Assembly (NCBI GenBank): GCA_018820925.1
Contig: JAHJNJ010000018.1
Span: 61,227-125,226 of the forward strand
DNA: 64,000 bases
Direction: 5' to 3'
DNA from: Gammaproteobacteria bacterium
GTDB lineage: Bacteria; Pseudomonadota; Gammaproteobacteria; Burkholderiales; Gallionellaceae
Below, piece after piece: positions 43,617 to 53,897 of the stretch (its first letter is position 1; every line of letters starts with the position of its first letter). A model generated the notes under the pieces. That model was not told the DNA's origin, did not search any database, and worked only from the letters and a program-made list of their open reading frames with translations. The position numbers and the translations under genes were made by a program.

Positions 43617-44222
43617 GTGTTCACTATAGTCGAAGCGGCCGGTTGGCCCATCTGGTTACTCATCATTGCATCTTTAATCGCAGTCACTCTCATCACCGAA
43701 CGGGCAATATTCCTGCGCAGCAAGAAGATCGCCCCGCCTGCGTTGCTGGACGAAGTGGTCAAAGAACTCAAACAGCGCGGCGTCAGCCCGCAGATGCTCA
43801 CGCGCCTGAGCGACGGCTCGCCGCTGGGCAAGGTTTTCGCCGCCGGACTGAAAAATATCAAGAATTCGCCGGAAGTGATGAAAGATTCCATTGAAGAAGC
43901 CGGACGCGGAGCATCCCACAGCCTTGAGCGCTTCCTCACCACATTGGGAACGATCGCCTCCATCAGTCCGCTGCTTGGCCTGTTCGGTACCGTGATCGGC
44001 ATGATCGAGATTTTCGGGTCGCAAAACGCCGGCGGCGCCGCCCCTGCAGAACTGGCGCACGGCATCTCGGTTGCGCTGTACAACACCGCATTCGGCCTGA
44101 TTGTGGCCGTGCCCAGCATGATTGCCTATCGCCATTTTCGCGCACAGGTCAATAGCCTGACCATCGAGATGGAAGAACAGGCAATCAAACTGGTTGAGAT
44201 CGTGCACGGCGAGCGCAAGTAA
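43617..44222 (+). CDS. exbB: ExbB/TolQ family proton channel protein (second copy)
   Basis: A 201-residue MotA/TolQ/ExbB protein with three membrane helices and the conserved segment SPLLGLFGTVIGMIEIFG. The GTG at 43617 is chosen because GGAG lies eight bases upstream and the product then begins with the usual periplasmic segment. With the adjacent ExbD it could energise a Tol, Exb or other transport. It is followed by exbD after 10 nt and by lpxK, the exbB-exbD-lpxK order found in many proteobacteria, so an outer-membrane maintenance role is plausible. Confidence 0.88.
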   Translation: MFTIVEAAGWPIWLLIIASLIAVTLITERAIFLRSKKIAPPALLDEVVKELKQRGVSPQMLTRLSDGSPLGKVFAAGLKNIKNSPEVMKDSIEEAGRGASHSLERFLTTLGTIASISPLLGLFGTVIGMIEIFGSQNAGGAAPAELAHGISVALYNTAFGLIVAVPSMIAYRHFRAQVNSLTIEMEEQAIKLVEIVHGERK

Positions 44223-44232
44223 GGGATCTAAT

Positions 44233-44658
44233 ATGAATTTTCAGCGCGGACAAACCCAGGAAGACCTGGAGATCAACCTGATCCCGATGATCGATGTACT
44301 GCTGGTGATCCTGATCTTTTTGATGGTCACCACCAGCTACTCGAATTTTGCCCGGTTGCAGATCAACCTGCCGCAAGCCGCCGGCGAGGAAGGCGTAGCC
44401 GTCACCAATAAACCCATCAATGTGGCTGTCGATGCCTCGGAACACTATGCGGTAAACAACGTGCGCACCGAATTCAAAGGCGTGGCTGATTTCGGCGACA
44501 TTTTGCACAAAGCCGCCGGCGGCCAGGATGATCCGATGATCATCATCAACGCCGATGCCAAGGCCACGCACCAGTCTGTCATCAGCATCATGGAAGCCGC
44601 CCGCATCGCCGGTTTCGGACGCATCACCTTCACCACGCAGAATCAGCAGAAAAAGTAA
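44233..44658 (+). CDS. exbD: ExbD/TolR family protein (second copy)
   Basis: A 141-residue protein. The N-terminal helix has the essential Asp in NLIPMIDVLLVILIFLMV. The periplasmic domain ends in GRITFTTQNQ. ATG 44233 begins MNFQRGQTQEDLEINLIPM, as in ExbD relatives. It follows exbB directly and precedes lpxK by 8 nt. Confidence 0.9.
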   Translation: MNFQRGQTQEDLEINLIPMIDVLLVILIFLMVTTSYSNFARLQINLPQAAGEEGVAVTNKPINVAVDASEHYAVNNVRTEFKGVADFGDILHKAAGGQDDPMIIINADAKATHQSVISIMEAARIAGFGRITFTTQNQQKK

Positions 44659-44666
44659 TTTCCGAC

Positions 44667-45650
44667 ATGGAGCGGCTGCAACACCACTGGTATCGCCTTT
44701 CGCCGCTTCATCTGTTGCTGTTCCCCGTCAGCCTGATATTCCGCGCGCTTGCCGCACTGCGCCGCTTTCTGTATCGCAGCAGAATACTGGCTTCCGTCAA
44801 AATGCCCGTCCCGGTCGTGATAGTCGGCAATATCAGCGTCGGCGGCACGGGCAAAACACCGCTCACACTCTGGCTGGCGCAACAGTTGATCGAAAACGGC
44901 TGGCATCCCGGCATCGTCAGTCGCGGTTACACCAGGAACAAAGTGCGCCAGAAGACGCCGCGTGAAGTATCTTTCGACGATGCTGCCGACAAAGTCGGCG
45001 ACGAACCGTTGCTGATGGCACAGCGCGCATTGTGTCCGGTATGGATTGGCAGCGACCGTCCGGCTGCCGCGCTGGCCTTGCTGCAGGCGCATCCCGAGTG
45101 CGACCTCATCCTGAGCGACGACGGGCTGCAGCACTACCGCCTGCGACGCGATGCCGAGATCGTCGTCGTCGACGGGGCGCGCCGCTTTGGCAACGGCCTG
45201 CTGCTGCCGGCCGGACCGCTGCGCGAACCGGTCTCAAGGCTGCGCCAGGCTGACGCGGTTGTGATCAATGGCGGGCAGACAGGCGCTGGCGAATATTCCA
45301 TGAGCTTGAACGGTTCGCTTTTCTACAACCTGCTCAATCCGGGAACGGTATTGACCGCCGGCGAGTTTGCCGGACAACGTCTGCATGCCATCGCGGGCAT
45401 CGGGCATCCGCAGCGTTTTTTTGCACACCTCGAACAACTCGGACTGACCGCTCAGCAGCATGCCTTTCCCGATCATCACCATTACACCGTGACCGATCTT
45501 GCCTTCGACGATGCGGATGCAATACTCATGACCGAAAAAGATGCAGTAAAATGCGCTGCATTCGCCAACGAAAAATGCTGGGCACTGCGTGTGGATGCGC
45601 AAGTCAGCCCGGCCCTCGCCCAACTCATCATAGAAAAGGTCACGCCATAA
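44667..45650 (+). CDS. lpxK: Tetraacyldisaccharide 4'-kinase
   Basis: A 327-residue kinase that phosphorylates the lipid A disaccharide precursor at the 4' position. An N-terminal membrane-binding helix is followed by the P-loop [21 protein letters not shown] is the family signature. It is co-transcribed with exbB-exbD and the downstream Trm112-like and kdsB genes. The stop overlaps the next start by one base. Confidence 0.95.
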   Translation: MERLQHHWYRLSPLHLLLFPVSLIFRALAALRRFLYRSRILASVKMPVPVVIVGNISVGGTGKTPLTLWLAQQLIENGWHPGIVSRGYTRNKVRQKTPREVSFDDAADKVGDEPLLMAQRALCPVWIGSDRPAAALALLQAHPECDLILSDDGLQHYRLRRDAEIVVVDGARRFGNGLLLPAGPLREPVSRLRQADAVVINGGQTGAGEYSMSLNGSLFYNLLNPGTVLTAGEFAGQRLHAIAGIGHPQRFFAHLEQLGLTAQQHAFPDHHHYTVTDLAFDDADAILMTEKDAVKCAAFANEKCWALRVDAQVSPALAQLIIEKVTP

Positions 45651-45835
45651 TGGATGCAAAACTTCTCGACATATTGGTTTGCCCCTTGTGCAAATCCCCG
45701 CTGATCTATCGCAAGGCCGAACAGGAACTGATCTGCAAGGCAGACCGCCTGGCCTTCGCAATCAAGGACGACATCCCGGTGATGCTGGCAGACGAAGCGC
45801 GCGAACTCACCTTGAAAGAGGTTGAAGCGCTTTGA
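45650..45835 (+). CDS. Trm112/YcaR family zinc-ribbon-like protein
   Basis: A 61-residue protein (UPF0434). It has the pair [10 protein letters not shown] near residue 11 and a single later Cys in [12 protein letters not shown]; the fold ends in [13 protein letters not shown]. It is normally encoded between lpxK and kdsB, as here. In other bacteria it is a small methyltransferase partner. The start overlaps the lpxK stop, and the stop overlaps the kdsB start (TGATG). Confidence 0.9.
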   Translation: MDAKLLDILVCPLCKSPLIYRKAEQELICKADRLAFAIKDDIPVMLADEARELTLKEVEAL

Positions 45836-46593
45836 TGCTCGATTTCAAGGTCGTCATCCCCGCCCGTTTTGCTTCTACCCGCCTTCCCGGCAAACCGCTG
45901 CTGGATATCTGTGGCAAACCCATGGTGATTCGCGTGGCCGAGCAGTCCGCACAAAGCGGCGCGCAACAAATCATCATCGCCACCGACCACCAGCCTATCG
46001 TCGCGGCTGCACAGGAGCATGGCTTCCAGGCCTGCATGACGCGCGCGGACCATACCAGCGGCACCGACCGCATTGCCGAAGTTGCAGCCCAACAAGGCTG
46101 GCCGGAAGACACCATCGTGGTCAATGTGCAAGGTGATGAACCGCTGATCCCGCCGCAACTTGTTCGCGCCGTGGCTCAGCATCTGCACGACCATCCCGAA
46201 TGCGCCATCGCCACGGCATGTCATGCCATTCACGACGAAATCTCCATGCGCAACCCGAATATCGTCAAGGTGGTGCTGGATAAATTCGACAATGCGTTGT
46301 ATTTCAGCCGCGCTCCCATTCCCTGGCCACGCGATGCATATGCACATAACCAGCCGCTGCCACAAAACGTTAATGTGCTGCGACATGTCGGCATTTACGC
46401 CTATCGCACCAGCTTCCTGCACAATTTTGGCAAGCTTACCCCTGCTCCCATGGAGCAAATAGAATCACTGGAACAACTGCGGGCGTTGTATTATGGATAC
46501 AAGATTGGCGTACACAAGACCGATCAGGCACCACCGAGCGGTGTGGACACCGAGCAGGATTTGCAGGTCGCGCGGCGTCTTTTCACCAGTTAG
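45835..46593 (+). CDS. kdsB: 3-deoxy-manno-octulosonate cytidylyltransferase
   Basis: A 252-residue CMP-Kdo synthetase. It has the nucleotide-binding start [30 protein letters not shown] and [10 protein letters not shown]. It activates Kdo for attachment to lipid A. Its ATG overlaps the upstream stop as TGATG, implying coupled translation. Next to lpxK, it forms a Kdo-lipid A unit. Confidence 0.95.
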   Translation: MLDFKVVIPARFASTRLPGKPLLDICGKPMVIRVAEQSAQSGAQQIIIATDHQPIVAAAQEHGFQACMTRADHTSGTDRIAEVAAQQGWPEDTIVVNVQGDEPLIPPQLVRAVAQHLHDHPECAIATACHAIHDEISMRNPNIVKVVLDKFDNALYFSRAPIPWPRDAYAHNQPLPQNVNVLRHVGIYAYRTSFLHNFGKLTPAPMEQIESLEQLRALYYGYKIGVHKTDQAPPSGVDTEQDLQVARRLFTS

Positions 46594-46626
46594 CAAAGAG
46601 GATTTAATTAAAAGGGATTACTTTAA

Positions 46627-47283
<657 letters not shown>

Positions 47284-47285
47284 TC

Positions 47286-47684
47286 GTGGCAAACAAGCCC
47301 ATCCTGACACTGGATGATGCAAAGCGCGTGGCCGCAGCCGCCGAGGCTGAAGCGCGCGCCAACGAGTGGAAGGTCGTCATCGCCATCGCGGATGATGGCG
47401 GCCATCTGCTCTATCTGCAACGCACTCACGACACGCAATTCGGCAGTGTTGAGACCGCCATCGCCAAAGCGCATGCCGCCGTCGCTTTTCAGCGCCCGAC
47501 CAAAGCTTCGGAAGATGCCGTATTGGGCGGACGCCTCATTCACCTCGCGCTACCCGGCGTGATCCCGGCTGAAGGTGGCGTCCCCCTGATTCGGGATGGG
47601 ATCGTTGTCGGCGGACTCGGTATCAGCGGAGTACGTTCTTTTCAGGACGGGCAGATCGCCCAGGCGGGTGTTGACGCACTGTAA
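47286..47684 (+). CDS. GlcG/HbpS family protein (DUF336)
   Basis: A 132-residue protein of the GlcG/HbpS family, with AIADDGGHLLYLQR, GLGISGV near the C-terminus, and GGRLIHLALPGVIPAEGG in the middle. Members bind heme or small ligands, but the function here is not known. The start is GTG at 47286, 2 nt after the adk stop, so it is probably co-translated. Confidence 0.85.
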   Translation: MANKPILTLDDAKRVAAAAEAEARANEWKVVIAIADDGGHLLYLQRTHDTQFGSVETAIAKAHAAVAFQRPTKASEDAVLGGRLIHLALPGVIPAEGGVPLIRDGIVVGGLGISGVRSFQDGQIAQAGVDAL

Positions 47685-47732
47685 CTTTGCATCGTCTCGG
47701 GTGCACGCATTCCTGAAAGTCATCAAACAAAA

Positions 47733-47763
47733 CGGGCATCATCCTTTTCGGGGATGATGCCCG
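47733..47763 (-). terminator. Intrinsic terminator of the metallo-beta-lactamase-fold gene
   Basis: A 12-bp stem CGGGCATCATCC/GGATGATGCCCG with a ~7-nt loop lies between converging genes. On the minus strand it is followed by TTTTGTTTG, which suits the gene at 47784-48557. Confidence 0.75.
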
Positions 47764-47783
47764 CTCGATAAAGCCAATTCAAA

Positions 47784-48557
47784 CTACACTGGAACGCGAT
47801 AGGTGTCCTGTGTGATCAAATCGATCCCGCATGGCAACGCTTCGATCCAGTTCAGGAACTCGTTCACCATTTTCTTGCCCACGAACGAGCGTCCATGCTG
47901 CGGCACAATGGCTTCGACATCCATCTGGCGCACCATGTTGACCCAATAGCGGCAGATCTTGTTGGAGATCATGTAGCGCTTGTGAAAACCTTCCATGTGC
48001 TGGATGTGCGACTTGAAATCTTCCACCGGCGTATCCGCCTCGGTATGGCCCACGATGGAAGCGCCCATATCACCCGAAAACAGAATCTTGCTGACCGGAT
48101 CGTAAAACTGGAAATTACCTTCGGAGTGCATGAAGTGCGCGGGAACCGCCTTGATAACACAGTCCCCCAGCGGCAGATTGGCACCCTCATCGGGAATTCC
48201 CAGTACACGTCCGAGCGAATTATCGCCGCTGCAGAAGTGCGGCACGAAACGCGTCCAGAGCTTGGAAATCATCACTTTGCAATCGGAGTGGATCATCCAC
48301 TTGTTGACCGAGGCGATGATATCGGGATCGGGATGGGATGCGAGGATGTATTTCAGTTTCTTGGGCGGAAAATAGTTGTGCATCTCCATCAACAAGCCGT
48401 TGTAGGTCATATTGCCGCCCGGGTCGATCAGCGCACCATGGCCATGGTCAACAATCAGGAATTGGTTGGCTTGTACAGCATCCCCAACGGAATCATCCAC
48501 CAAGTCGTCGAACATCAGACATTGGTGTGTGCCGTTATTGAATAATTCAATGGCCAT
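47784..48557 (-). CDS. Metallo-beta-lactamase-fold protein, oxygen-binding diiron type
   Basis: A 257-residue single-domain protein resembling the diiron half of flavodiiron (ROO/FprA) proteins. Metal-binding features are ASHPDPDIIASV, PAHFMHSEGNFQFYDP, ILFSGDMGASIVG and IVPQHGRSF. The flavodoxin domain is missing, and HPDPD differs from the classical HxHxDH. It could reduce O2 or NO with an external electron donor, or be a sensor. It is transcribed divergently from pfp. Confidence 0.8.
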   Translation of the reverse strand: MAIELFNNGTHQCLMFDDLVDDSVGDAVQANQFLIVDHGHGALIDPGGNMTYNGLLMEMHNYFPPKKLKYILASHPDPDIIASVNKWMIHSDCKVMISKLWTRFVPHFCSGDNSLGRVLGIPDEGANLPLGDCVIKAVPAHFMHSEGNFQFYDPVSKILFSGDMGASIVGHTEADTPVEDFKSHIQHMEGFHKRYMISNKICRYWVNMVRQMDVEAIVPQHGRSFVGKKMVNEFLNWIEALPCGIDLITQDTYRVPV

Positions 48558-48701
48558 TTGTGGCTCCCCTCGTCTTTCGTTAATATTTTAACTGCTACCC
48601 GATACAGTATCATTCTACTTGAGTCAAAGCCATCCTGACAGTGCCTGATTAACAAGGTCTGGTTTTCTTCATCAACACACACCGTCCCGAAAAGCGTAGT
48701 A

Positions 48702-48722
48702 AGATAACCCCAACTGTTATCT
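48702..48722. promoter_or_regulatory. Perfect dyad upstream of pfp
   Basis: AGATAAC and GTTATCT are separated by 7 nt (CCCAACT). The dyad ends 31 bp before the pfp start and lies in the divergent gap with the metallo-beta-lactamase-fold gene. It could be an operator or a small hairpin. Confidence 0.3.
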
Positions 48723-48753
48723 GACTTCTTAGAAAAAAAGATGGAGCGAGTTT

Positions 48754-50007
48754 ATGGTGAAGAAGAATGCGTTTTATGCCCAATCCGGCGGCGTCACTGC
48801 CGTCATCAACGCCTCAGCCTGCGGCGTCATTGAGACCGCCCGCAAACACAAAGACAAGATCGGTAAAGTCTATGCCGGACGCAACGGTATCATCGGCGCT
48901 CTTACCGAAGACTTGATAGACACCACCAAAGAATCCGCCAAAGCCATTGCTTCATTGCGTCATACGCCTTCCGGCGCTTTCGGTTCCTGTCGCTTCAAGC
49001 TCAAATCGCTGGAAGAGAACAAACGCGAGTACGCGCGGCTGATCGAGGTATTCAAGGCGCATAACATCGGTTATTTCTTCTACAACGGCGGCGGCGATTC
49101 GGCCGACACCTGCTACAAAGTCTCGCAACTGTCCGAAAAAATGGGTTATCCGGTACAGGCCATCCATGTGCCCAAGACCGTGGACAACGACCTGCCCATT
49201 ACCGACTGCTGTCCCGGTTTCGGCTCGGTCGCCAAATATATTGCCGTTTCCACGCTGGAAGCCAGCTTCGACGTGCGTTCCATGGCCAAGACCTCAACCA
49301 AGGTGTTCGTGCTGGAAGTGATGGGCCGCCATGCCGGCTGGATCGCTGCCGCAGGCGGTCTGGTGGAAGAACAGGGCATCCCGGTGGTCATCCTGTTCCC
49401 GGAAATCGAATTCGACCAGAAAAAATTCCTGGCCAAGGTCAATTCGATGGTCAAGAAACACGGCTATTGCAGCGTAGTGGTATCCGAAGGCTGCCATTAC
49501 CCGGACGGCAAATTCCTGGCCGAACAGGGCACCCGCGACGCTTTCGGCCATGCCCAACTGGGCGGTGCCGCACCCGTGGTCGCCAACATGGTCAAGGAAG
49601 CTTTCGGTTACAAATTCCACTGGGCCGTGGCCGACTATCTGCAACGCGCTGCCCGTCACGTGGCGTCCAAAACCGACGTCGAGCAAGCCTATGCGCTTGG
49701 CAAAGCTGCCGTCGACCTGGCGCTCAAGGGCCAGAACGCCGTCATGCCCACCGTGGATCGTCTTTCGGACAAACCGTACAAATGGAAAGTCGGCGTTGCG
49801 CCGTTATCTAAAGTGGCCAACGTGGAAAAATTCATGCCGCGCAACTTCATTACAGCAGACGGCTTCGGCATCACTGCCAAATGCCGCGCTTACCTCACAC
49901 CGCTTATCAAGGGTGAAGACTATCCGCCGTTCAAGGATGGTTTGCCGCAATATGTACAACTGAAAAATGTAGCTGTTTCAAAGAAACTGGGGGCGTTCAA
50001 GATTTGA
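48754..50007 (+). CDS. pfp: 6-phosphofructokinase, probably PPi-dependent
   Basis: A 417-residue phosphofructokinase. It has YNGGGDSADTCYKVSQ, PKTVDNDLPITDCC and MGRHAGWIAA. Its length, the altered phosphate-donor motif and its position just before a proton-pumping pyrophosphatase favour PPi as the donor. The same pairing of a PPi-dependent enzyme with hppA is known in methanotrophs. The reaction would be reversible. Confidence 0.85.
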   Translation: MVKKNAFYAQSGGVTAVINASACGVIETARKHKDKIGKVYAGRNGIIGALTEDLIDTTKESAKAIASLRHTPSGAFGSCRFKLKSLEENKREYARLIEVFKAHNIGYFFYNGGGDSADTCYKVSQLSEKMGYPVQAIHVPKTVDNDLPITDCCPGFGSVAKYIAVSTLEASFDVRSMAKTSTKVFVLEVMGRHAGWIAAAGGLVEEQGIPVVILFPEIEFDQKKFLAKVNSMVKKHGYCSVVVSEGCHYPDGKFLAEQGTRDAFGHAQLGGAAPVVANMVKEAFGYKFHWAVADYLQRAARHVASKTDVEQAYALGKAAVDLALKGQNAVMPTVDRLSDKPYKWKVGVAPLSKVANVEKFMPRNFITADGFGITAKCRAYLTPLIKGEDYPPFKDGLPQYVQLKNVAVSKKLGAFKI

Positions 50008-50027
50008 TATTGTTTTTTTAAAACATG

Positions 50028-50050
50028 CCGCTCCGTCAGGGGCGGTTTTT
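50028..50050 (+). terminator. Hairpin and T tract between pfp and hppA
   Basis: A 7-bp stem (CCGCTCC/GGGGCGG, one G-T pair) with loop GTCA and five T residues. It ends 16 nt before the hppA ATG, so it may partly attenuate read-through from pfp. Confidence 0.65.
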
Positions 50051-50066
50051 ACTTGAGGAGAAGAAC

Positions 50067-52112
50067 ATGGCAGGTGGCTTGGGGTTTGCACTTTTTTGTG
50101 CGATTGCAGCAATACTGTATGGCGTAATTTCGAGTAAGTGGATATTGGGTTTATCGACCGGCAGCGAAACGATGCAAAAAATCGCTGCCGCCGTCCAGGA
50201 AGGCGCTTCCGCCTATCTGAAACGGCAATACACCGCAATCGCATGGGTTGGCGCTGCCTTGTTCGTCGCTATCTATATCGCACTCGGCTGGCAAACGGCC
50301 ATCGGCTTCGCCATCGGTGCATTGCTCTCTGGCCTGACCGGCTTCATCGGCATGAACGTCTCGGTACGCGCCAACGTGCGCACCGCAGAAGCTGCAAAGC
50401 AAGGACTTAACTCCGCTTTGAATGTCGCATTCAAGGGTGGCGCGATCACCGGCATGCTGGTGGTCGGTCTGGGTCTGCTCGGCGTGGCGGGTTATTACCT
50501 GGTTCTCACCAGCATGGGCGAGAGCACAACACAAGCCACGCACGCCTTGGTGGGCCTGGGCTTCGGCGGTTCGCTGATCTCCATCTTCGCGCGTCTTGGC
50601 GGCGGCATTTTCACCAAAGGCGCTGACGTGGGTGCCGACCTGGTCGGTAAAGTCGAAGCCGGTATTCCCGAGGATGACCCGCGCAACCCTGCGGTGATCG
50701 CCGACAACGTGGGCGACAACGTGGGCGACTGCGCCGGTATGGCCGCCGACTTGTTCGAAACCTACGCGGTGACCATCATCGCCACCATGGTACTGGGCGG
50801 CCTGATGATCTCGGGCGACTCGCCCAACGCGGTGATTTATCCCCTCGTTCTGGGTGGCGTTTCCATCATTGCTTCGATCGTCGGCACTTTCTTCGTCAAT
50901 GTCCGCGAAGGCGGCAAGATCATGAACGCCCTGTATCGCGGCCTGACTGTCTCCGCTGTTTTGGCGCTCGTTGCGTTCTACCCAATAACCAAATGGGTGC
51001 TCGGCGAAGGCGTGATGATCAACGGCACGCTGGTATCGTCGATGAGTCTGTATCTGGCTTCCCTGATCGGTCTCGCGCTGACAGCGGCGATGGTGTGGAT
51101 CACCGAGTACTACACTGCGACCGAGTTCAGCCCGGTACGTCACATTGCCCAAGCTTCCACCACCGGACACGGCACCAACGTGATCGCCGGTCTGGGCGTA
51201 TCGATGAAAGCCACGGCAGCACCGGTACTGGCTGTCTGTCTGGCGATTTATGGCGCTTACGCACTCGGCGGGGAACACGGCGGTTTGTACACCATCGCCA
51301 TTGCAGCAACCTCCATGCTCTCGATGGCCGGCATTATCGTGGCGCTCGACGCATACGGCCCGATCACCGACAACGCCGGCGGTATCGCCGAAATGGCGGG
51401 CTTGGATGAGTCCATCCGCAACATCACCGACCCGCTGGACGCTGTGGGCAACACCACCAAGGCCGTCACCAAAGGCTACGCCATCGGTTCCGCCGGTCTG
51501 GCCGCACTGGTGCTGTTTGCCGACTACACGCACGCGCTATCCACCAACCATCCGGGACTGACCTTTGACCTGTCCAACCACATGATCATCATCGGCCTGT
51601 TCATCGGCGGCATGGTGCCCTACCTGTTTGCCGCGATGGGCATGGAAGCGGTTGGTCGTGCGGCGGGCAGCGTGGTGGTTGAAGTGCGCCGCCAGTTCAA
51701 GGAAATCCCCGGCATCATGGAAGGCACCGGCAAGCCGGAATACGGCACTTGCGTGGACATGCTGACCAAGGCCGCGATCAAGGAAATGATCGTTCCATCG
51801 CTGTTGCCGGTTGCAGTGCCCGTGGTTGTTGGTCTGACCCTCGGCGCACAAGCCCTCGGCGGCGTGCTGGTCGGCACCATCGTGACCGGCATCTTCGTCG
51901 CAATCTCCATGACCACCGGTGGCGGCGCATGGGACAACGCGAAGAAATACATCGAGGAAGGCAATTTCGGCGGCAAAGGTTCGGAAGCGCACAAGGCCGC
52001 CGTGACCGGCGACACCGTGGGCGACCCCTACAAGGACACAGCCGGCCCTGCGGTTAACCCGCTGATCAAGATCATCAACATCGTTGCACTGATGATTGTG
52101 CCGCTGCTGTAA
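50067..52112 (+). CDS. hppA: Membrane-bound proton-translocating pyrophosphatase
   Basis: A 681-residue integral membrane pyrophosphatase with about 16 helices. Substrate-site motifs are [40 protein letters not shown] and [15 protein letters not shown]. It couples PPi hydrolysis to proton or sodium pumping. ATG 50067 follows GAGGAGAAGAAC. With pfp it forms a PPi module that also balances the soluble Ppa at 61736. Confidence 0.95.
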   Translation: MAGGLGFALFCAIAAILYGVISSKWILGLSTGSETMQKIAAAVQEGASAYLKRQYTAIAWVGAALFVAIYIALGWQTAIGFAIGALLSGLTGFIGMNVSVRANVRTAEAAKQGLNSALNVAFKGGAITGMLVVGLGLLGVAGYYLVLTSMGESTTQATHALVGLGFGGSLISIFARLGGGIFTKGADVGADLVGKVEAGIPEDDPRNPAVIADNVGDNVGDCAGMAADLFETYAVTIIATMVLGGLMISGDSPNAVIYPLVLGGVSIIASIVGTFFVNVREGGKIMNALYRGLTVSAVLALVAFYPITKWVLGEGVMINGTLVSSMSLYLASLIGLALTAAMVWITEYYTATEFSPVRHIAQASTTGHGTNVIAGLGVSMKATAAPVLAVCLAIYGAYALGGEHGGLYTIAIAATSMLSMAGIIVALDAYGPITDNAGGIAEMAGLDESIRNITDPLDAVGNTTKAVTKGYAIGSAGLAALVLFADYTHALSTNHPGLTFDLSNHMIIIGLFIGGMVPYLFAAMGMEAVGRAAGSVVVEVRRQFKEIPGIMEGTGKPEYGTCVDMLTKAAIKEMIVPSLLPVAVPVVVGLTLGAQALGGVLVGTIVTGIFVAISMTTGGGAWDNAKKYIEEGNFGGKGSEAHKAAVTGDTVGDPYKDTAGPAVNPLIKIINIVALMIVPLL

Positions 52113-52135
52113 TCTTCACCGGCAATTGCAATGCA

Positions 52136-52167
52136 GAAGGCCGACGATTCGTCGGCCTTCTTTTTTT
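52136..52167 (+). terminator. Intrinsic terminator of hppA
   Basis: A long palindrome GAAGGCCGACGA/TCGTCGGCCTTC followed by seven T residues immediately after the hppA stop. It abuts the end of the converging aldehyde dehydrogenase gene. Confidence 0.9.
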
Positions 52168-53532
52168 CTAGCGGATCCACACCGTCCTGGCATTCACAAA
52201 TTCGTGTATACCCAGCCTTGACAACTCGCGCCCGTAACCGGACGACTTGATGCCGCCAAACGGCAAACGCGGATCGGACTTGACCATGCCGTTGACGAAA
52301 GTGCATCCGGCCTGAATCTGTGACGCCAGGTATTCCGCGCGCACCACATCCCTGCTCCAGATCGATGAACCCAACCCGAAGCGCGTTGCATTTGCGAGGC
52401 GCAAGGCATCGTCCTCGCCGGCAGCGCGCATGACAATCGCCACCGGGCCGAACAACTCTTCGTGATAGGCAGGCGCTTTGTCAGTCACCTGATCCAGGAT
52501 GGAGGGCTGATAGAAAAATCCCTCGCACTCGACTGCTTTACAGCCGGTCACCGCCACTGCCCCCTGTGCAATCGAGTCCGTGATTTGCCGGTGCAGCGTG
52601 TCGCGCAGATCAAGACGCGCCATGGGGCCGATTTGCGTGGCGTCCTGCATCGGATCGCCCAGCTTGAGCGCTTCCACTGCAGTTTTGAACCGGTGCAGGA
52701 AATCATCGGCAATCTCCGGCACAACGATAAAGCGCTTGGCGGCGATACACGATTGTCCGCAATTGAGGAAACGCGAGCTCACCGCCGTGCTGACCGCCAA
52801 ATCCATATCCGCATCGTGCAGCACAATGAACGGATCGGAGCCGCCCAGCTCCAGCACGCATTTTTTCAAATGCTGTCCGGCACACGCCGCCACTTTGCGA
52901 CCTGCCGCCTCCGACCCCGTAAGCGTGACGGCATGCACATGCGGGCTGGCGATGACTCCGGCCACCTGCTCGACCTCGATCATCAGATTCGTGAACACGC
53001 CGTCCGGCAAACCGCTGTCGCGGAAAATTGCTTCAATGGCCAACGCACATTGCGGCACGTTGGGCGCATGTTTCAGCAGCAGCGCATTGCCCGCCATCAA
53101 GGCCGGCGCGGCGGCACGAAAGACCTGCCAGAACGGGAAATTCCACGGCATGACCGCCAGCACCACACCCAGCGGGGCATACGCGACGTAGCTTTTTCCG
53201 GCATCCGACGCAATCGTCTCGGCGCGCAGGAATTCCTCTGCGTGCTGCGCGTAGTATTCGCAGGTACCGGCGCATTTTTCGACTTCGGCGCGTGCTTCGC
53301 GCAACGGCTTGCCCATTTCCAGAGTGATAAGGGTTGCATAATGATCGCGTTGCGCGAGCAACTGTGCCGCCACCTTTCGCAGCACCCCGGCACGCGTGGC
53401 AAACGAGGTTTGCGCCCATGCTGGCTGCGCACTGCCGGATCTTTCCAGTGCGCGCTCCAAACGAAGAACATCCCAACTTTCGTGGGCTTGAATCACCTCA
53501 TTGGTGGCCGGGTTGAGACTGACAAATGGCAT
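52168..53532 (-). CDS. NAD(P)-dependent aldehyde dehydrogenase, succinate-semialdehyde type
   Basis: A 454-residue ALDH-superfamily enzyme. Catalytic residues are visible: Glu in LELGGSDPFIV and Cys in LNCGQSCIAAKR. PWNFPFWQVFRAA and the tail PFGGIKSSGYGRELS fit the GabD/YneI subgroup that oxidises succinate semialdehyde or similar aldehydes. The exact substrate is unproven. It stands alone, converging on hppA. Confidence 0.85.
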   Translation of the reverse strand: MPFVSLNPATNEVIQAHESWDVLRLERALERSGSAQPAWAQTSFATRAGVLRKVAAQLLAQRDHYATLITLEMGKPLREARAEVEKCAGTCEYYAQHAEEFLRAETIASDAGKSYVAYAPLGVVLAVMPWNFPFWQVFRAAAPALMAGNALLLKHAPNVPQCALAIEAIFRDSGLPDGVFTNLMIEVEQVAGVIASPHVHAVTLTGSEAAGRKVAACAGQHLKKCVLELGGSDPFIVLHDADMDLAVSTAVSSRFLNCGQSCIAAKRFIVVPEIADDFLHRFKTAVEALKLGDPMQDATQIGPMARLDLRDTLHRQITDSIAQGAVAVTGCKAVECEGFFYQPSILDQVTDKAPAYHEELFGPVAIVMRAAGEDDALRLANATRFGLGSSIWSRDVVRAEYLASQIQAGCTFVNGMVKSDPRLPFGGIKSSGYGRELSRLGIHEFVNARTVWIR

Positions 53533-53897
53533 GGTGTTCTTCCTGGACGAATTCGGTTCGAAAAGTTTAACCCAGAGTCGGCGTATGGGATGCTGTCAAT
53601 TCGTAGCGCACAGCAGTCATTTTCACATTCTCAAATCGGAAAATCTTGAATATTTGCCTTGGTGAAAACAACTGCGATTGATATACGTTGAACGATACGT
53701 ATCGAGCAGCTAGAATACCCGTCAGTAATCGAGGGACATTTGGTGCGTAATCTAATAGTCCATTTTTCCAACTATCGCACAATGCAAGTTGCCAACACCG
53801 AGGTTCAGTGTTGACTCGCTACCGGGATCAGATACACCTGTAATTTATCGTTCAGAGAACTTGTAACAAGTCCACTCTGGCGTCAACGGAGCACGAT
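53533..53897. other. 365-bp gap before the GGDEF-EAL gene
   Basis: No supported gene. The stretch is AT-rich and contains a GATACGTATC palindrome near 53693-53702. It must hold the promoters of the divergent aldehyde dehydrogenase and GGDEF-EAL genes. Confidence 0.55.

Noticed and set aside
53567..53782. A 71-codon minus-strand frame in the gap before the GGDEF-EAL gene
   Set aside because: No ribosome-binding site or recognisable sequence.
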